This document shows, piece by piece, positions 24,381 through 32,311 of a DNA stretch of 64,000 nt. Made by a program: the position numbers and the translations under genes. Source of the stretch: Olivibacter sitiensis DSM 17696 (GTDB lineage: Bacteria; Bacteroidota; Bacteroidia; Sphingobacteriales; Sphingobacteriaceae). The stretch's first letter is position 1. The number at the start of each line of letters is the position of its first letter. The notes beneath the pieces are model-generated. The model was given only the letters and a program-made list of their open reading frames with translations, made no database searches and was not told the DNA's origin. The DNA lies in the NCBI RefSeq assembly GCF_000427965.1, contig NZ_ATZA01000015.1, positions 39,167-103,166 on the forward strand, written 5' to 3'.

Positions 24381-25008
24381 TTATCTGATACGATCATTTT
24401 CGTCGCTTGTACTGCCATTGCTCCGTGATGTTGCTCGCGTACCACCGAAGTTCCTGGAATAGGTGACCTTAAAAATGCGGGATTTTCCTGATTCCGGAAC
24501 GTAGGTCACTTCACTGTTCAAGTTAAAGGCCTCCCTCGTTAATGCTCCGTAATAGCTTTTCAGGTTCATGGTTTTAAAAATATTAACCACCGACAATTGA
24601 ACGTTCCCCCAGTTCTGTTTCAATGTCTTTTTCAGTCCCATATTAGCGGACCCGAAACCTTTTATCTTTTTTGAACCATCATACGACAAGGCATTATACC
24701 ATCCGGAGATTTCCATCAGAAAGTCTCTATGTAGTTTGACAGCATGATTTACGCTTGCAGAATAGGTAAAATATATTTTCTCAACAGGTAAAGCTGTATA
24801 ATCTAGATTAAACCGCCGCCAGCCTCCGGTAATATGGTAATTCATATCCCACCAGTTGCCTATTTTAAAAGGCAGACCTACTAAGAGTGTTAAGTTATCC
24901 TGCCGGACAAGGTTTTGTAGAGCAAGCATCATTAAGTCCCCTGTAGAATTGGCTGTTACCTGGTTCCGTGCAATGGGGGAATCGTCTCTGCTTAGTAATT
25001 GGATATAA
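24381..25008 (-). pseudogene. 3' end of an outer-membrane receptor gene cut by IS21-family element
   Basis: The open frame on the minus strand runs out of the IS end and reads YIQLLSRDDSPIARNQ, then LPFKIGNWWDMNYHITGG, and ends about 180 residues later. These are late strands and the C terminus of an outer-membrane beta-barrel receptor. The remaining upstream part seems to continue on the other side of the IS at 27636-27774. The stop is convergent with the intact receptor gene, and the sequences differ, so it is not a simple duplicate. Confidence 0.75.
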
Positions 25009-25088
25009 TGTTGATGTTGACCCCTCCGCTGGACATATTGACCCCTCTATCGAGTTAGTATCTTAGTCCAACTGATGACCTGACAATA

Positions 25089-25805
25089 TTACTTCTTTTT
25101 TCTTAGACTTTCGCCTTTAAGTTCTATTCTGTAAGATCCATGGATCAGTCTGTCGAGTATCGCATCGGCAATTGTGTCTTCCCCGATGACGTCATACCAG
25201 CTGGCCACAGGCAGCTGACTGGCAATTATGGTGGATGCCTTAGCGTGTCTGTCTTCAATTATCTCCATTAGATCGAGCCTTTGCTGCTGGTCCAGATTTA
25301 CCAGTCCGAAGTCATCGACAATAAGCAGGTCTGATTTTGATATTTTATCCATTAGCTTATGCAGAGTGCCTTCCAGTCTGGCCATTTTAGTCTTCAGAAG
25401 TAGTTTTTGTAGATTGAAGTACATTACTTTATATCCCTGGGCACAGGCTTGATGGCCCAAAGCTGAAGAGAGAAAGCTCTTTCCGCAGCCCGTCGCACCG
25501 CTGATCAATATGGGGTCTCCCTTTTTTATGTACTCACCGGTGGCCAGCGTAGTGATCATCCCTTTGTCCAGACCCCTGCTGGCAACCATGTTTATCTCTT
25601 CTATGGAAGCCTGATAACGGAACCCCGCATTCTGTTTAAGGCGGTAAAACCGCTTTTCATCCCGTTCATCCGCTTCTGCCTGCAGCAATAGGGCCAACCC
25701 TTCGGAAAGGGTAAGTTCTGTACTACGGCGTGTTTCATTCAGCGCTTTCCAGTTGCGCTCCATACCATGTAAGCGCAACGCTCTCATCTGTGTTTCAATG
25801 TTCAT
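25089..25805 (-). CDS. istB: IstB-type ATPase of IS21-family element
   Basis: AAA+ helper ATPase of 238 residues. Walker A ISGATGCGKSFLSSALGHQA is at about 102-121 and Walker B LLIVDDFGLVNLD at about 158-170, with DRHAKASTIIASQLPV (sensor 1) after it. Full length for IstB. It starts 47 bases after the istA stop on the same strand. IstB assists the DDE transposase in target capture. Confidence 0.94.
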   Translation of the reverse strand: MNIETQMRALRLHGMERNWKALNETRRSTELTLSEGLALLLQAEADERDEKRFYRLKQNAGFRYQASIEEINMVASRGLDKGMITTLATGEYIKKGDPILISGATGCGKSFLSSALGHQACAQGYKVMYFNLQKLLLKTKMARLEGTLHKLMDKISKSDLLIVDDFGLVNLDQQQRLDLMEIIEDRHAKASTIIASQLPVASWYDVIGEDTIADAILDRLIHGSYRIELKGESLRKKK

Positions 25806-25852
25806 CTTGTTTTATTATTGATGTATTATTCTGTTTATATATTATGGGGTTA

Positions 25853-27448
25853 CTATATCGCTGGTCCATCTTCAGGCTGATCAAATAGTGTCGGTGCGCT
25901 GTTCTGGTAATATGTCCTGCCCCTGATGTTGGTATGCTCCGGTAAGGATCTTTTTACGGAAGTCTCTTCCTGATTGTTGGCTGTTCCGTTTTCAAGCACA
26001 TTTCTAAAGTAATAGTAGGTATATAGCTTATTCTTTAGGACGTATTTGCATGCTTTATCAAACTCTTCTACCGGGAAGTCCCGCTTTAACCTGAACAGTC
26101 CGTCACAGGTACGGAATAACTGTTCGGGATAGCGCGCACGCTCAAAGAGAGCCTCCAGAAGTTCAGCAAACTCCGCAGAATGCGCTTTTGCTCTTGCCAG
26201 GTACGTTTCATGGGATCGGTTCTTATAGGCCTGATGCTCAGATCTTAGGTGTTCGGCAACAGTGGTATAGGCATTTTCCTGATAACTGCGTATGTGCGCA
26301 GCAATCTGTTTGCCCTGACAATAGATCCAGACCATACTGCGTGTGTAAATGATCTTTACTTTTGTCCCGATATAGGCAAAGGGCACGCTGTAGTAGTGTC
26401 TGTTGCGCTGTAGGTAGATATGCCCATTATCACCAACTTTGAGTTCAGCATAGTACTTCAGCTCGAAGCGATCTCTGGGAAGTTCGCCTAATGTGGATTT
26501 TTCTGCACTTAAGAACCGCTCTTCCCGGCAGTATGGCTTTTGCTGCATCCGCGTCTGGTTGTGCTTTAACATACAGGCTTTTATAGCGGCATTGAGCGAA
26601 TGGATATCAAAGAACTGTCTGTTCCTCAGTGGTGCAAAAACACGGCTATAGATCATTTTTACCTGATTTTCTACCAGAGACTTGTCTTTAGGCCGCCCTG
26701 CACGAGCCGGGACCACAGCTGTACCGTAATGGTTGGCGAAGTCTTCCATGGACTGGTTCAGGACCGGCTCGTATTTATCCGCCTTGGTGACCGCTGCTTT
26801 CAGATTATCCGGAACAATAGCTTTGGGCACTCCGCCCAAGGTTTCCAGACAACAGCTCAGTGCATACAAAAAGTCCGGCGTCTGTTGAGACGGCACTGTC
26901 ATGGCAAAAGCATAGTCTGAAAAGGGCAAGCAGGCCACAAACACCTCGCAGGCTATCAGCTCTCCTGTGGAACGGTCAATGTAATGTAGCTTTTTACCGG
27001 AAAAGTCAATATATAGTTTGTCCCCGGCGATGTGTTCCATCACCATGCTGCCTTTTCGTGAGACAAGCTGTTGTCTTAAATGATAGTTGAACTGCGGGTA
27101 GCTATAGCCGGTGGGATCACTTTCAATATATTCCTGCCATAGCAACAGTTTAGTGACTCCAGTGCGCTTAAGTTCTTCTTCATAATAACTAAGACGGCTT
27201 TTTAGGTATTCAAACTTATCCGCTTTGTAGGCAGGATTTCCTGCATGGAACGATTTTTCCAGCAAAGGATCCTCCTGTTTAAGAAGTTCTTCGGTATTGA
27301 ACCCGCCTTCGGCCATCTTTTTAAGGTATGACCTCACCGTATTCTTACTCATTCCAAGAATGCGGGCGATTGTCTTTATTCCGCTGCCTCCCTGGTACAA
27401 TCTGATTAATTGTTTTATCTGACTCATTCGTTTTGGTTTCCCGGCCAT
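25853..27448 (-). CDS. istA: IstA-type transposase of IS21-family element
   Basis: DDE transposase of 531 residues. An N-terminal helix-turn-helix (QIKQLIRLYQGGSGIKTIAR and MSKNTVRSYLKKM) is followed by an rve-type catalytic core: YIDFSGKKLHYIDRSTGE (first Asp, about residue 148), AIVPDNLKAAVTK (second Asp) and GRPKDKSLVENQVKMIY (Glu). A C-terminal Mu-type beta-barrel domain follows. Full length for the family, no frameshift. Confidence 0.94.
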   Translation of the reverse strand: MAGKPKRMSQIKQLIRLYQGGSGIKTIARILGMSKNTVRSYLKKMAEGGFNTEELLKQEDPLLEKSFHAGNPAYKADKFEYLKSRLSYYEEELKRTGVTKLLLWQEYIESDPTGYSYPQFNYHLRQQLVSRKGSMVMEHIAGDKLYIDFSGKKLHYIDRSTGELIACEVFVACLPFSDYAFAMTVPSQQTPDFLYALSCCLETLGGVPKAIVPDNLKAAVTKADKYEPVLNQSMEDFANHYGTAVVPARAGRPKDKSLVENQVKMIYSRVFAPLRNRQFFDIHSLNAAIKACMLKHNQTRMQQKPYCREERFLSAEKSTLGELPRDRFELKYYAELKVGDNGHIYLQRNRHYYSVPFAYIGTKVKIIYTRSMVWIYCQGKQIAAHIRSYQENAYTTVAEHLRSEHQAYKNRSHETYLARAKAHSAEFAELLEALFERARYPEQLFRTCDGLFRLKRDFPVEEFDKACKYVLKNKLYTYYYFRNVLENGTANNQEETSVKRSLPEHTNIRGRTYYQNSAPTLFDQPEDGPAI

Positions 27449-27635
27449 CAGTGATCCAATTGTTTGATTACTAAGTAACAGAAACTACTCGCAAAGGGGT
27501 CAGCATGCTCCAGCGTAATGAATTGAAAAACGAAATTAGGGGGTCAACATCAGCCAGTATGGCAGGCGAATATAGGCTTTAAACGCAATAAACACCCCTA
27601 AATTTAATTCAATCTTGAGGGGTCAGTATGCGCCA

Positions 27636-27774
27636 GTATATCCAGTAATATCGAAAACATATGGTTGAGGTAATGATAACCTATTCTTACATTATTCGTT
27701 ATCATAGGCTTTAAAAACTGATTTCCCGTTTCGACTGAAAATGGGTCGGTGTAGTGGACAAAAGAAGCAAGGTC
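27636..27774 (-). pseudogene. Receptor gene fragment on the other side of the IS21-family element
   Basis: On the minus strand the frame reads FVHYTDPFSVETGNQFLKPM and then ITNNVRIGYHYLNHMFSI before the IS. ExGNxxLKP followed by a tyrosine-rich strand is typical of TonB-dependent-receptor barrels and would sit just before the strands found at 24381-25008. Farther upstream the frame breaks and similarity is lost, so the gene was damaged beyond the IS insertion. Confidence 0.5.
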
Positions 27775-28230
27775 GTTATGGCATTCAGCATATAGGTGGA
27801 TGTTGGTTCCACCTGGTAAATTGCTTCATTAACAGTATGATTTGACACGCTACTATTGGCGAAGGATATACTACTTCCGATGGTGATACTTGAGTCGATG
27901 TAGCTGTTAAAAGAGAGTGTGCTATTGTGGCTGTTTTGTAAGGCATTTCTTCCAAAGTTCGATTTCTCCTTAGGGTTTCGGCATTTTGATCTTCTTTATG
28001 ATACAGCTTATGACATGGTGCAATTTTTAGTTGAACGCACAAAAATGATGCAGGATTGGGTAGATTATATTGATGTTGTAGCTAGATTAAATTTGAAATT
28101 TTGGCTATTTTAACGTGCAAGGTTGACAGGATTATCGCTGCAGGTTGGATGGTCTGTTTTTCTTTAAAATTCCTTATATTTGTGATACTATAGTGTTATT
28201 AATTATCTTATAAATAGGTTTACTGCTATT
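27775..28230. other. Gene-poor stretch before hipBA
   Basis: Only short, unconvincing reading frames occur. On the plus strand a frame ends in LLYDTAYDMVQFLVERTKMM and a few more residues without a recognisable family. TATATTTG at 28175-28182, 49 bases before the antitoxin start, is a good -7 element and the probable hipBA promoter, though no TTG lies at the expected distance. Confidence 0.4.
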
Positions 28231-28539
28231 ATGATATCACTTATTTCTCCATCCAAAGCTCAACAAAGAATAGCTGGGAACATTCGGGAAAGGCGGCTAT
28301 TGATGAAACTAACTCAAGAGGGCTTGGCCGAACGTTCAGGAGTTCCTCTTGCCACACTGCGCAAGTTTGAACAAAAGGGCGCTATTTCTTTAGAATCTCT
28401 TTTGAAACTATTGATGGTTGTTGGTGGGCTGGAAGAAATAATTGGCGTTCTGAAACCGTCAAAGCCAAACTTCACATCCATAGATGAAGTGTTAAGAGAT
28501 ACGAATAGCATAACCCGAAAAAGAGGACGTAAAAAATGA
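28231..28539 (+). CDS. hipB: HipB-like antitoxin (XRE-family helix-turn-helix)
   Basis: DNA-binding antitoxin of 102 residues. The XRE-type helix-turn-helix spans about 12-66 (IAGNIRERRLLMKLTQEGLA and SGVPLATLRKFEQKGAISLE). A basic tail (ITRKRGRKK) follows. The gene overlaps hipA by 4 bases (ATGA). HipB proteins bind their own promoter and inhibit the HipA kinase, so the pair should be autoregulated. Confidence 0.85.
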   Translation: MISLISPSKAQQRIAGNIRERRLLMKLTQEGLAERSGVPLATLRKFEQKGAISLESLLKLLMVVGGLEEIIGVLKPSKPNFTSIDEVLRDTNSITRKRGRKK

Positions 28540-29762
28540 TCCAGCCCGTTACAGAAATCAAGGTCGGGTTGGATTTCGGTTCGGGGATTCAGCCGGTAGG
28601 GCGTTTAGCCATACGCGACCGTGTTATTTATTTTGAGTATAATGAGGACTTCACACAAAAAGGCATAGAAATATCTCCGTTCCGCTTGCCCTTGCAAAAA
28701 GGTGTTGTAGAACTGCCACAACGTCCTTTCGAGGGATTGGCAGGTGTCTTTAGCGATAGTTTGCCCGATGGTTGGGGGCGTTTGCTCTTTGAGCGCATGG
28801 CAAGAGCACAGGGAATATTGCCAACCCATATATCGCCACTGGATCGTCTGGCACATGTCGGCTTGCACGGTATGGGTGCCTTGGTTTACGAACCCGATAA
28901 TAGCCCATCCGCTGTTCATGAATTGATTGACCTGGATCATTTGGCGTTACAAACAGAAGAAGTACTGCAAGGCAGCTCGGAAGAAGTCATAAAAGAATTG
29001 TTTGCTTTGAACGGATCATCTGCCGGCGCACGGCCAAAAGCACTTATTGGTGTGGATGCCGATCGCAAAAACAGCTCATACGGAGCAAAGCAACTTGAGG
29101 TGGGCTATGAGCCTTGGCTTGTCAAATTCCCCAATTCGCAAGATGGTCCTGACGCAGGAGCGATTGAATACGTTTATGCATTAATGGCGAAAGAAGCAGG
29201 TGTCTTAATGCCTGATGTGCATTTGTTCCCTTCGCAGAAAGGCGCGGGCTATTTTGCCGTTAAACGTTTCGACAGGGATGGGAACAAGAGGTTGCACATG
29301 CATACCGCAAGCGGCTTGTTGCATAGTGATTTTAGAACGCCGTCGTTGGATTATGAAGACTTGCTCAATTTAACCGGTGCGCTAACAAAAGATATTCGTG
29401 AAGTCGAAAAAATGTATCGCCTTGCTGTCTTTAATGTATTGGCGCATAACAGGGACGATCACGCCAAAAATTTCAGTTTTCTCATGCACGAAAACGGAGA
29501 CTGGAAATTAGCCCCTGCTTATGACCTTACTTTTTCAAGTGGACCAAACGGAGAACAAAGTACCATGGTTATGGGCGAGGGTAAAAACCCGGCGATTCGT
29601 GATATGGTCAAACTTGGCTTGGAAGCCAAGTTGTCCAAAAGACTTATTGAAGAAATTATAGAGCAAACAAAGAGCGCATTAGCACGATGGGAATATCTGT
29701 CCAAAAATTATAATGTCAATAAAGTCAATGTCGAATTGGTCTTAAACTCGATGTTATCCTAA
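28536..29762 (+). CDS. hipA: HipA-family serine/threonine kinase toxin
   Basis: Toxin of 408 residues. The N-terminal HipA domain contains LPQRPFEGLAGVFSDSLPDG (about 59-78). The C-terminal kinase-like domain has the catalytic loop HNRDDHAKN (His304-Asn312, Asp307 as likely base) and APAYDLT with Asp330 for metal binding. HipA of E. coli phosphorylates GltX; whether this one does so is unknown. All key residues are present, so the pair is probably active and may stabilise the island. Confidence 0.9.
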   Translation: MIQPVTEIKVGLDFGSGIQPVGRLAIRDRVIYFEYNEDFTQKGIEISPFRLPLQKGVVELPQRPFEGLAGVFSDSLPDGWGRLLFERMARAQGILPTHISPLDRLAHVGLHGMGALVYEPDNSPSAVHELIDLDHLALQTEEVLQGSSEEVIKELFALNGSSAGARPKALIGVDADRKNSSYGAKQLEVGYEPWLVKFPNSQDGPDAGAIEYVYALMAKEAGVLMPDVHLFPSQKGAGYFAVKRFDRDGNKRLHMHTASGLLHSDFRTPSLDYEDLLNLTGALTKDIREVEKMYRLAVFNVLAHNRDDHAKNFSFLMHENGDWKLAPAYDLTFSSGPNGEQSTMVMGEGKNPAIRDMVKLGLEAKLSKRLIEEIIEQTKSALARWEYLSKNYNVNKVNVELVLNSMLS

Positions 29763-29953
29763 ATGGATTCCCATCCATTATGTTTCGTGACATTTTGCGG
29801 CTTCCCTCTACCTCTATCCTCCTTTTTTGTTTAAAATCGGCCTCAGTATTTCAAAAAAGGCCAAAAGGTGTTCACAGAAAGTACCAGGTGGGCTACAGAT
29901 CTTCACATCAAAAAACAAAAATCCTGATTCATTCAATTATTCGCATAAAAACA

Positions 29954-29987
29954 GTGAGTCAATTCCTCGCATACCTTTACTCACTGA
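29954..29987. repeat. Island arm motif, right copy (GTGAGTCA-N16-TACTCACTGA)
   Basis: GTGAGTCA at 29954-29961 and TACTCACTGA at 29978-29987, with the same 16-base spacing as the copy next to the integrase at 11510-11543. The intervening bases differ. It lies between hipA and the second copy of the regulator repeat. Confidence 0.6.
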
Positions 29988-30052
29988 TAACATCATAACT
30001 AATTGTAAAACAATGTTTTAAACTATTTAACATTTTGACTGCCATAGGCTGT

Positions 30053-30174
30053 GGGTTGCCGCAATCGTGGTGGTAGAACAATGCTGCCACCAACCCGATG
30101 TGCGTGGGCAGTAAGCGCCTATCATTGCCAATCCGCTCAAAGAACGCGCTGAACGCGTGCTTGGGCAATTCCAT
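30053..30174 (-). pseudogene. Truncated mobile-element regulator (right copy)
   Basis: MELPKHAFSAFFERIGNDRR and LLPTHIGLVAALFYHHDCGN are read before the similarity to the left copy ends. The frame then continues into unrelated residues until a stop at 29977. It retains even less of the gene than the left copy. Confidence 0.65.
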
Positions 30175-30431
30175 CCGTTCAGCCTTTGCCGTTACCTCCC
30201 TCCATCATTTTCCTGATGTCCTCCCTGCGGTAGTACATGCTGCCGCCCACCTTGCGGTAGGGTAGCGTGCCGTTTACACGGAGGTTCTGCAATGTACCGG
30301 GCGATATGCCCAGCAGCCTGCGCACCTCGACACTTTTCAGCCATTCCCTGTCAAGGCCTTCTTTTTCCCCGCTCCCGATGATTTGCTTGAACTCCTCCAG
30401 CATTTCCCGCTTGAACTGCCGGAGGTCTTCC
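30053..30431. repeat. Island repeat, right copy (379 bp)
   Basis: Direct repeat of 14124-14492. Similarity begins at GGGTTGCCGCAATCG and ends at GGAGGTCTTCC. This copy keeps the ten bases missing from the left one. Confidence 0.85.
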
Positions 30432-30451
30432 TTTTGCCTTTCATGAGCCAA
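30179..30451 (-). CDS. Helix-turn-helix (excisionase-like) protein with replaced N terminus
   Basis: Protein of 90 residues with an intact MerR/excisionase-type domain: EWLKSVEVRRLLGISPGTLQ and NLRVNGTLPYRKVGGSMYYR, then REDIRKMM. Residues 1-7 (MAHERQK) come from the DNA beyond the repeat boundary at 30431, so the natural start (MEIDIVTRED in the left copy) has been lost. It could still be expressed from the new ATG. Such small proteins act as recombination directionality factors or regulators in Bacteroidota elements. Confidence 0.65.
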   Translation of the reverse strand: MAHERQKEDLRQFKREMLEEFKQIIGSGEKEGLDREWLKSVEVRRLLGISPGTLQNLRVNGTLPYRKVGGSMYYRREDIRKMMEGGNGKG

Positions 30452-30621
30452 TAGGTAAAATATACTATTAAAAGCAGTAGCAGCAGATTGCCTATCAAAA
30501 AGCCATAGCCATATCTATTGAGTGTAAATCCGTTAGTGTACAATACTTGAAATACTTGAACTGCACACAGGCTAAAAAGCGTGATCGACAGAATAAGCAA
30601 CAATCTTTTATAAAGCCTCAT
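30432..30621 (-). pseudogene. Membrane protein gene truncated by the island repeat
   Basis: The frame from the ATG at 30621 encodes two hydrophobic segments (LLLILSITLFSLCAVQVFQV and LIGNLLLLLLIVYFTYWLMK). Beyond 30432 it enters the repeat and continues as Ser/Lys-rich nonsense to a stop at 30337. The original 3' part is missing. It begins 13 bases after the stop of the Bor-like gene, so the two were one operon. Confidence 0.6.
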
Positions 30622-30634
30622 GGTGAAAAGAGAA

Positions 30635-30925
30635 CTATTTGGTCACGGTAACGGTAGTTGGATTGTAGAGTCCAAAAGTAAGGCCCGATACTAAACCGTT
30701 GATAAAAGTATGTGTAATGTTGATGGAATAATCTTTCGCATCGCCTACCAGTTCCTTGCTGTCGACTACGGAAATTGGTGCGAGGCCATATACTGCATAG
30801 TGATTCCATTTGCTTGCTTTTTGATTGGTCTGTGGACCCTTTCCTACCACTGCTGTGTAAGAATAACACGAACTTAACAACACGCATGTCGTAATTAAGA
30901 GAATGCCTTTTTGTAATGATTTCAT
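30635..30925 (-). CDS. Bor-like lipoprotein
   Basis: Lipoprotein of 96 residues. The signal peptide ends in LLSSC (Cys20). The mature part has NHYAVYGLAPISVVDSKEL and ends in NGLVSGLTFGLYNPTTVTVT, the pattern of the Bor/Iss family. The family was first known from phage lambda, but chromosomal members are common in Bacteroidota. Function here unknown. It lies just outside the island repeat. Confidence 0.7.
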   Translation of the reverse strand: MKSLQKGILLITTCVLLSSCYSYTAVVGKGPQTNQKASKWNHYAVYGLAPISVVDSKELVGDAKDYSINITHTFINGLVSGLTFGLYNPTTVTVTK

Positions 30926-31145
30926 TTGAGTTTAATTTTTATTCTTCTTTTTTGAGAAGCAAACATAGTGCTGTGAAAAATAGCATGGTAATAAAATAGA
31001 CGAAAAGCGCAATTTGGAGGATATACGGTATCTGTTGTCGATGAAGTGCACATGATACGCTCGATTTATTTAGATAGTTACTGGTAAAACACTACCATAC
31101 TTCATAAATAAATTTTAACTTTGTTTTAAGAATCATAGCTGTTCA

Positions 31146-31904
31146 ATGTTTTCATTTTTGTGGTCGAAGAAGAAGTTGATTAAGGATGCCGGATGGATAG
31201 GGGTGGATATGCATTCGCATCTGTTGCCCGGTATAGATGATGGGGTGCAAGATGCAGCCACTGGAGCGACATTCATAGAAGAATTGCTTGCTTTGGGCTA
31301 TCGAAGGTTTATCTGTACGCCACATGTGTATGACGAAGTACACCCCAATACGCCTTTTACCATTGAATCTTCACGTGACTTGTTGCAGAAAGAGTTGAAT
31401 GATAGAGGTATGGAGGTCCCTTTGTCTGCAAGTGCCGAGTACATGATGTCAGGAGCATTTCCTTCCTTGTTAGCGGAAGATATGCTGTTGCCACAGCCAA
31501 ACAATTATCTTTTGGTTGAAATGTCGTATATCGTGGAAACGGCCAATGTGGAACAGCTGCTTTTCGATATCTCTATTAAGGGCTATAAGCCTATCTTGGC
31601 GCATCCGGAACGCTACGCATTTTATTTTCAAAATCGGAATCGCATAAACGCACTCAAAGAGTCCGGCTGCCTATTGCAGCTCAATCTTTTGTCACCCACG
31701 GGATATTATGGGAAAGAAGTAGCCAAAATGGCCAGTCACCTAATCAAACAGGGATTATATGACTTAGTGGGTACTGATTTGCATCATCAAAAACATCTGG
31801 ACAGAATAAAACAATATGTCCTTTCGGGTAAAGCCTATGAGGATCTACATGGATTGTCCTTGATGAACACAGAGATATATGCTGGTTGCGTAGTGCGCCA
31901 ATAG
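31146..31904 (+). CDS. CpsB/YwqE-type PHP-family tyrosine phosphatase
   Basis: Metal-dependent phosphatase of 252 residues. PHP-fold metal ligands are visible in DMHSHLLPGIDDG (about 21-33), CTPHVYDEVH (about 58-67), LAHPERYAF (about 154-162) and GTDLHHQKH (about 218-226). CpsB enzymes remove phosphate from tyrosine kinases that control capsule or exopolysaccharide chain length. No polysaccharide genes or kinase lie next to it. A -7-like TAACTTTG lies at 31117-31124. Confidence 0.88.
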   Translation: MFSFLWSKKKLIKDAGWIGVDMHSHLLPGIDDGVQDAATGATFIEELLALGYRRFICTPHVYDEVHPNTPFTIESSRDLLQKELNDRGMEVPLSASAEYMMSGAFPSLLAEDMLLPQPNNYLLVEMSYIVETANVEQLLFDISIKGYKPILAHPERYAFYFQNRNRINALKESGCLLQLNLLSPTGYYGKEVAKMASHLIKQGLYDLVGTDLHHQKHLDRIKQYVLSGKAYEDLHGLSLMNTEIYAGCVVRQ

Positions 31905-31957
31905 CGGATGTTTTGGTTCACAGTGCGCATTTAGGGAAATAGCTAAAGATCTAAATA

Positions 31958-31994
31958 AAAAAAAGGCATTGAGTAAATTATCAATGCCTTTTTT
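31958..31994. terminator. Bidirectional terminator
   Basis: AAAAAAGGCATTGA and TCAATGCCTTTTTT form a 14-bp stem with an eight-base loop, with A and T runs on the two sides. It lies between two convergent genes and can serve both. Confidence 0.88.
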
Positions 31995-31997
31995 ATC

Positions 31998-32222
31998 CTA
32001 CATTGAGTCGGTACTTACAGAGTCTTTCTGTGTTAGAGGTTCCGTAGGTTGCTCATTACGCATGTTATTTCCATCCTGAGGATCGCCTTCTAAAAGGGTG
32101 TCTATATATGTCTCATTCTCGTCGGGTTCATTACGTGCATTGCCACCACAGGCCATTAATTGCCAGGATAAGCCAATTAGGCAGGCAGCAAGGTAAAATG
32201 TTGTTTTAATGCGCTTTTTCAT
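31998..32222 (-). CDS. Small lipoprotein, unknown function
   Basis: Protein of 74 residues. The signal peptide ends in the lipobox QLMAC (Cys25), followed by a short acidic and asparagine-rich mature part (DENETYIDTLLEGDPQDG) without recognised motifs. It would be a short unstructured surface or periplasmic peptide. It is convergent with the cpsB-type gene across a shared terminator. Confidence 0.6.
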   Translation of the reverse strand: MKKRIKTTFYLAACLIGLSWQLMACGGNARNEPDENETYIDTLLEGDPQDGNNMRNEQPTEPLTQKDSVSTDSM

Positions 32223-32311
32223 ATCGTATGTGATAAAAGTTTATAATTACTTTTAAGACATTTTTCCGTAGAATTTGTTTGAGTAACGGGATATAAAGAT
32301 GGTAAAGCCGC

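Larger units (their letters stand above)
25009..27635 (-). mobile_element. IS21-family insertion sequence (about 2.6 kb)
   Basis: The element carries istA and istB and has repeated end sequences with the core TGACCCC. Two repeats lie at the left (25009-25024 and about 25033-25046). Three lie at the right in inverse orientation (about 27496-27515, 27540-27558 and 27619-27635). Arrays of end repeats bound by the transposase are typical of IS21. The outermost copies begin TG and end CA, and these set the proposed ends. A target duplication was not identified with confidence. Confidence 0.82.

Noticed and set aside
24976..24984. GGGGAATCG, complement of part of the tRNA-Glu T arm, considered as the right attachment site
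   Set aside because: Nine bases only, on the opposite strand and inside a receptor coding fragment; likely chance.
27785..28042. 85-codon minus-strand frame before hipBA
   Set aside because: No recognisable motif; overlaps the damaged receptor region in another frame.
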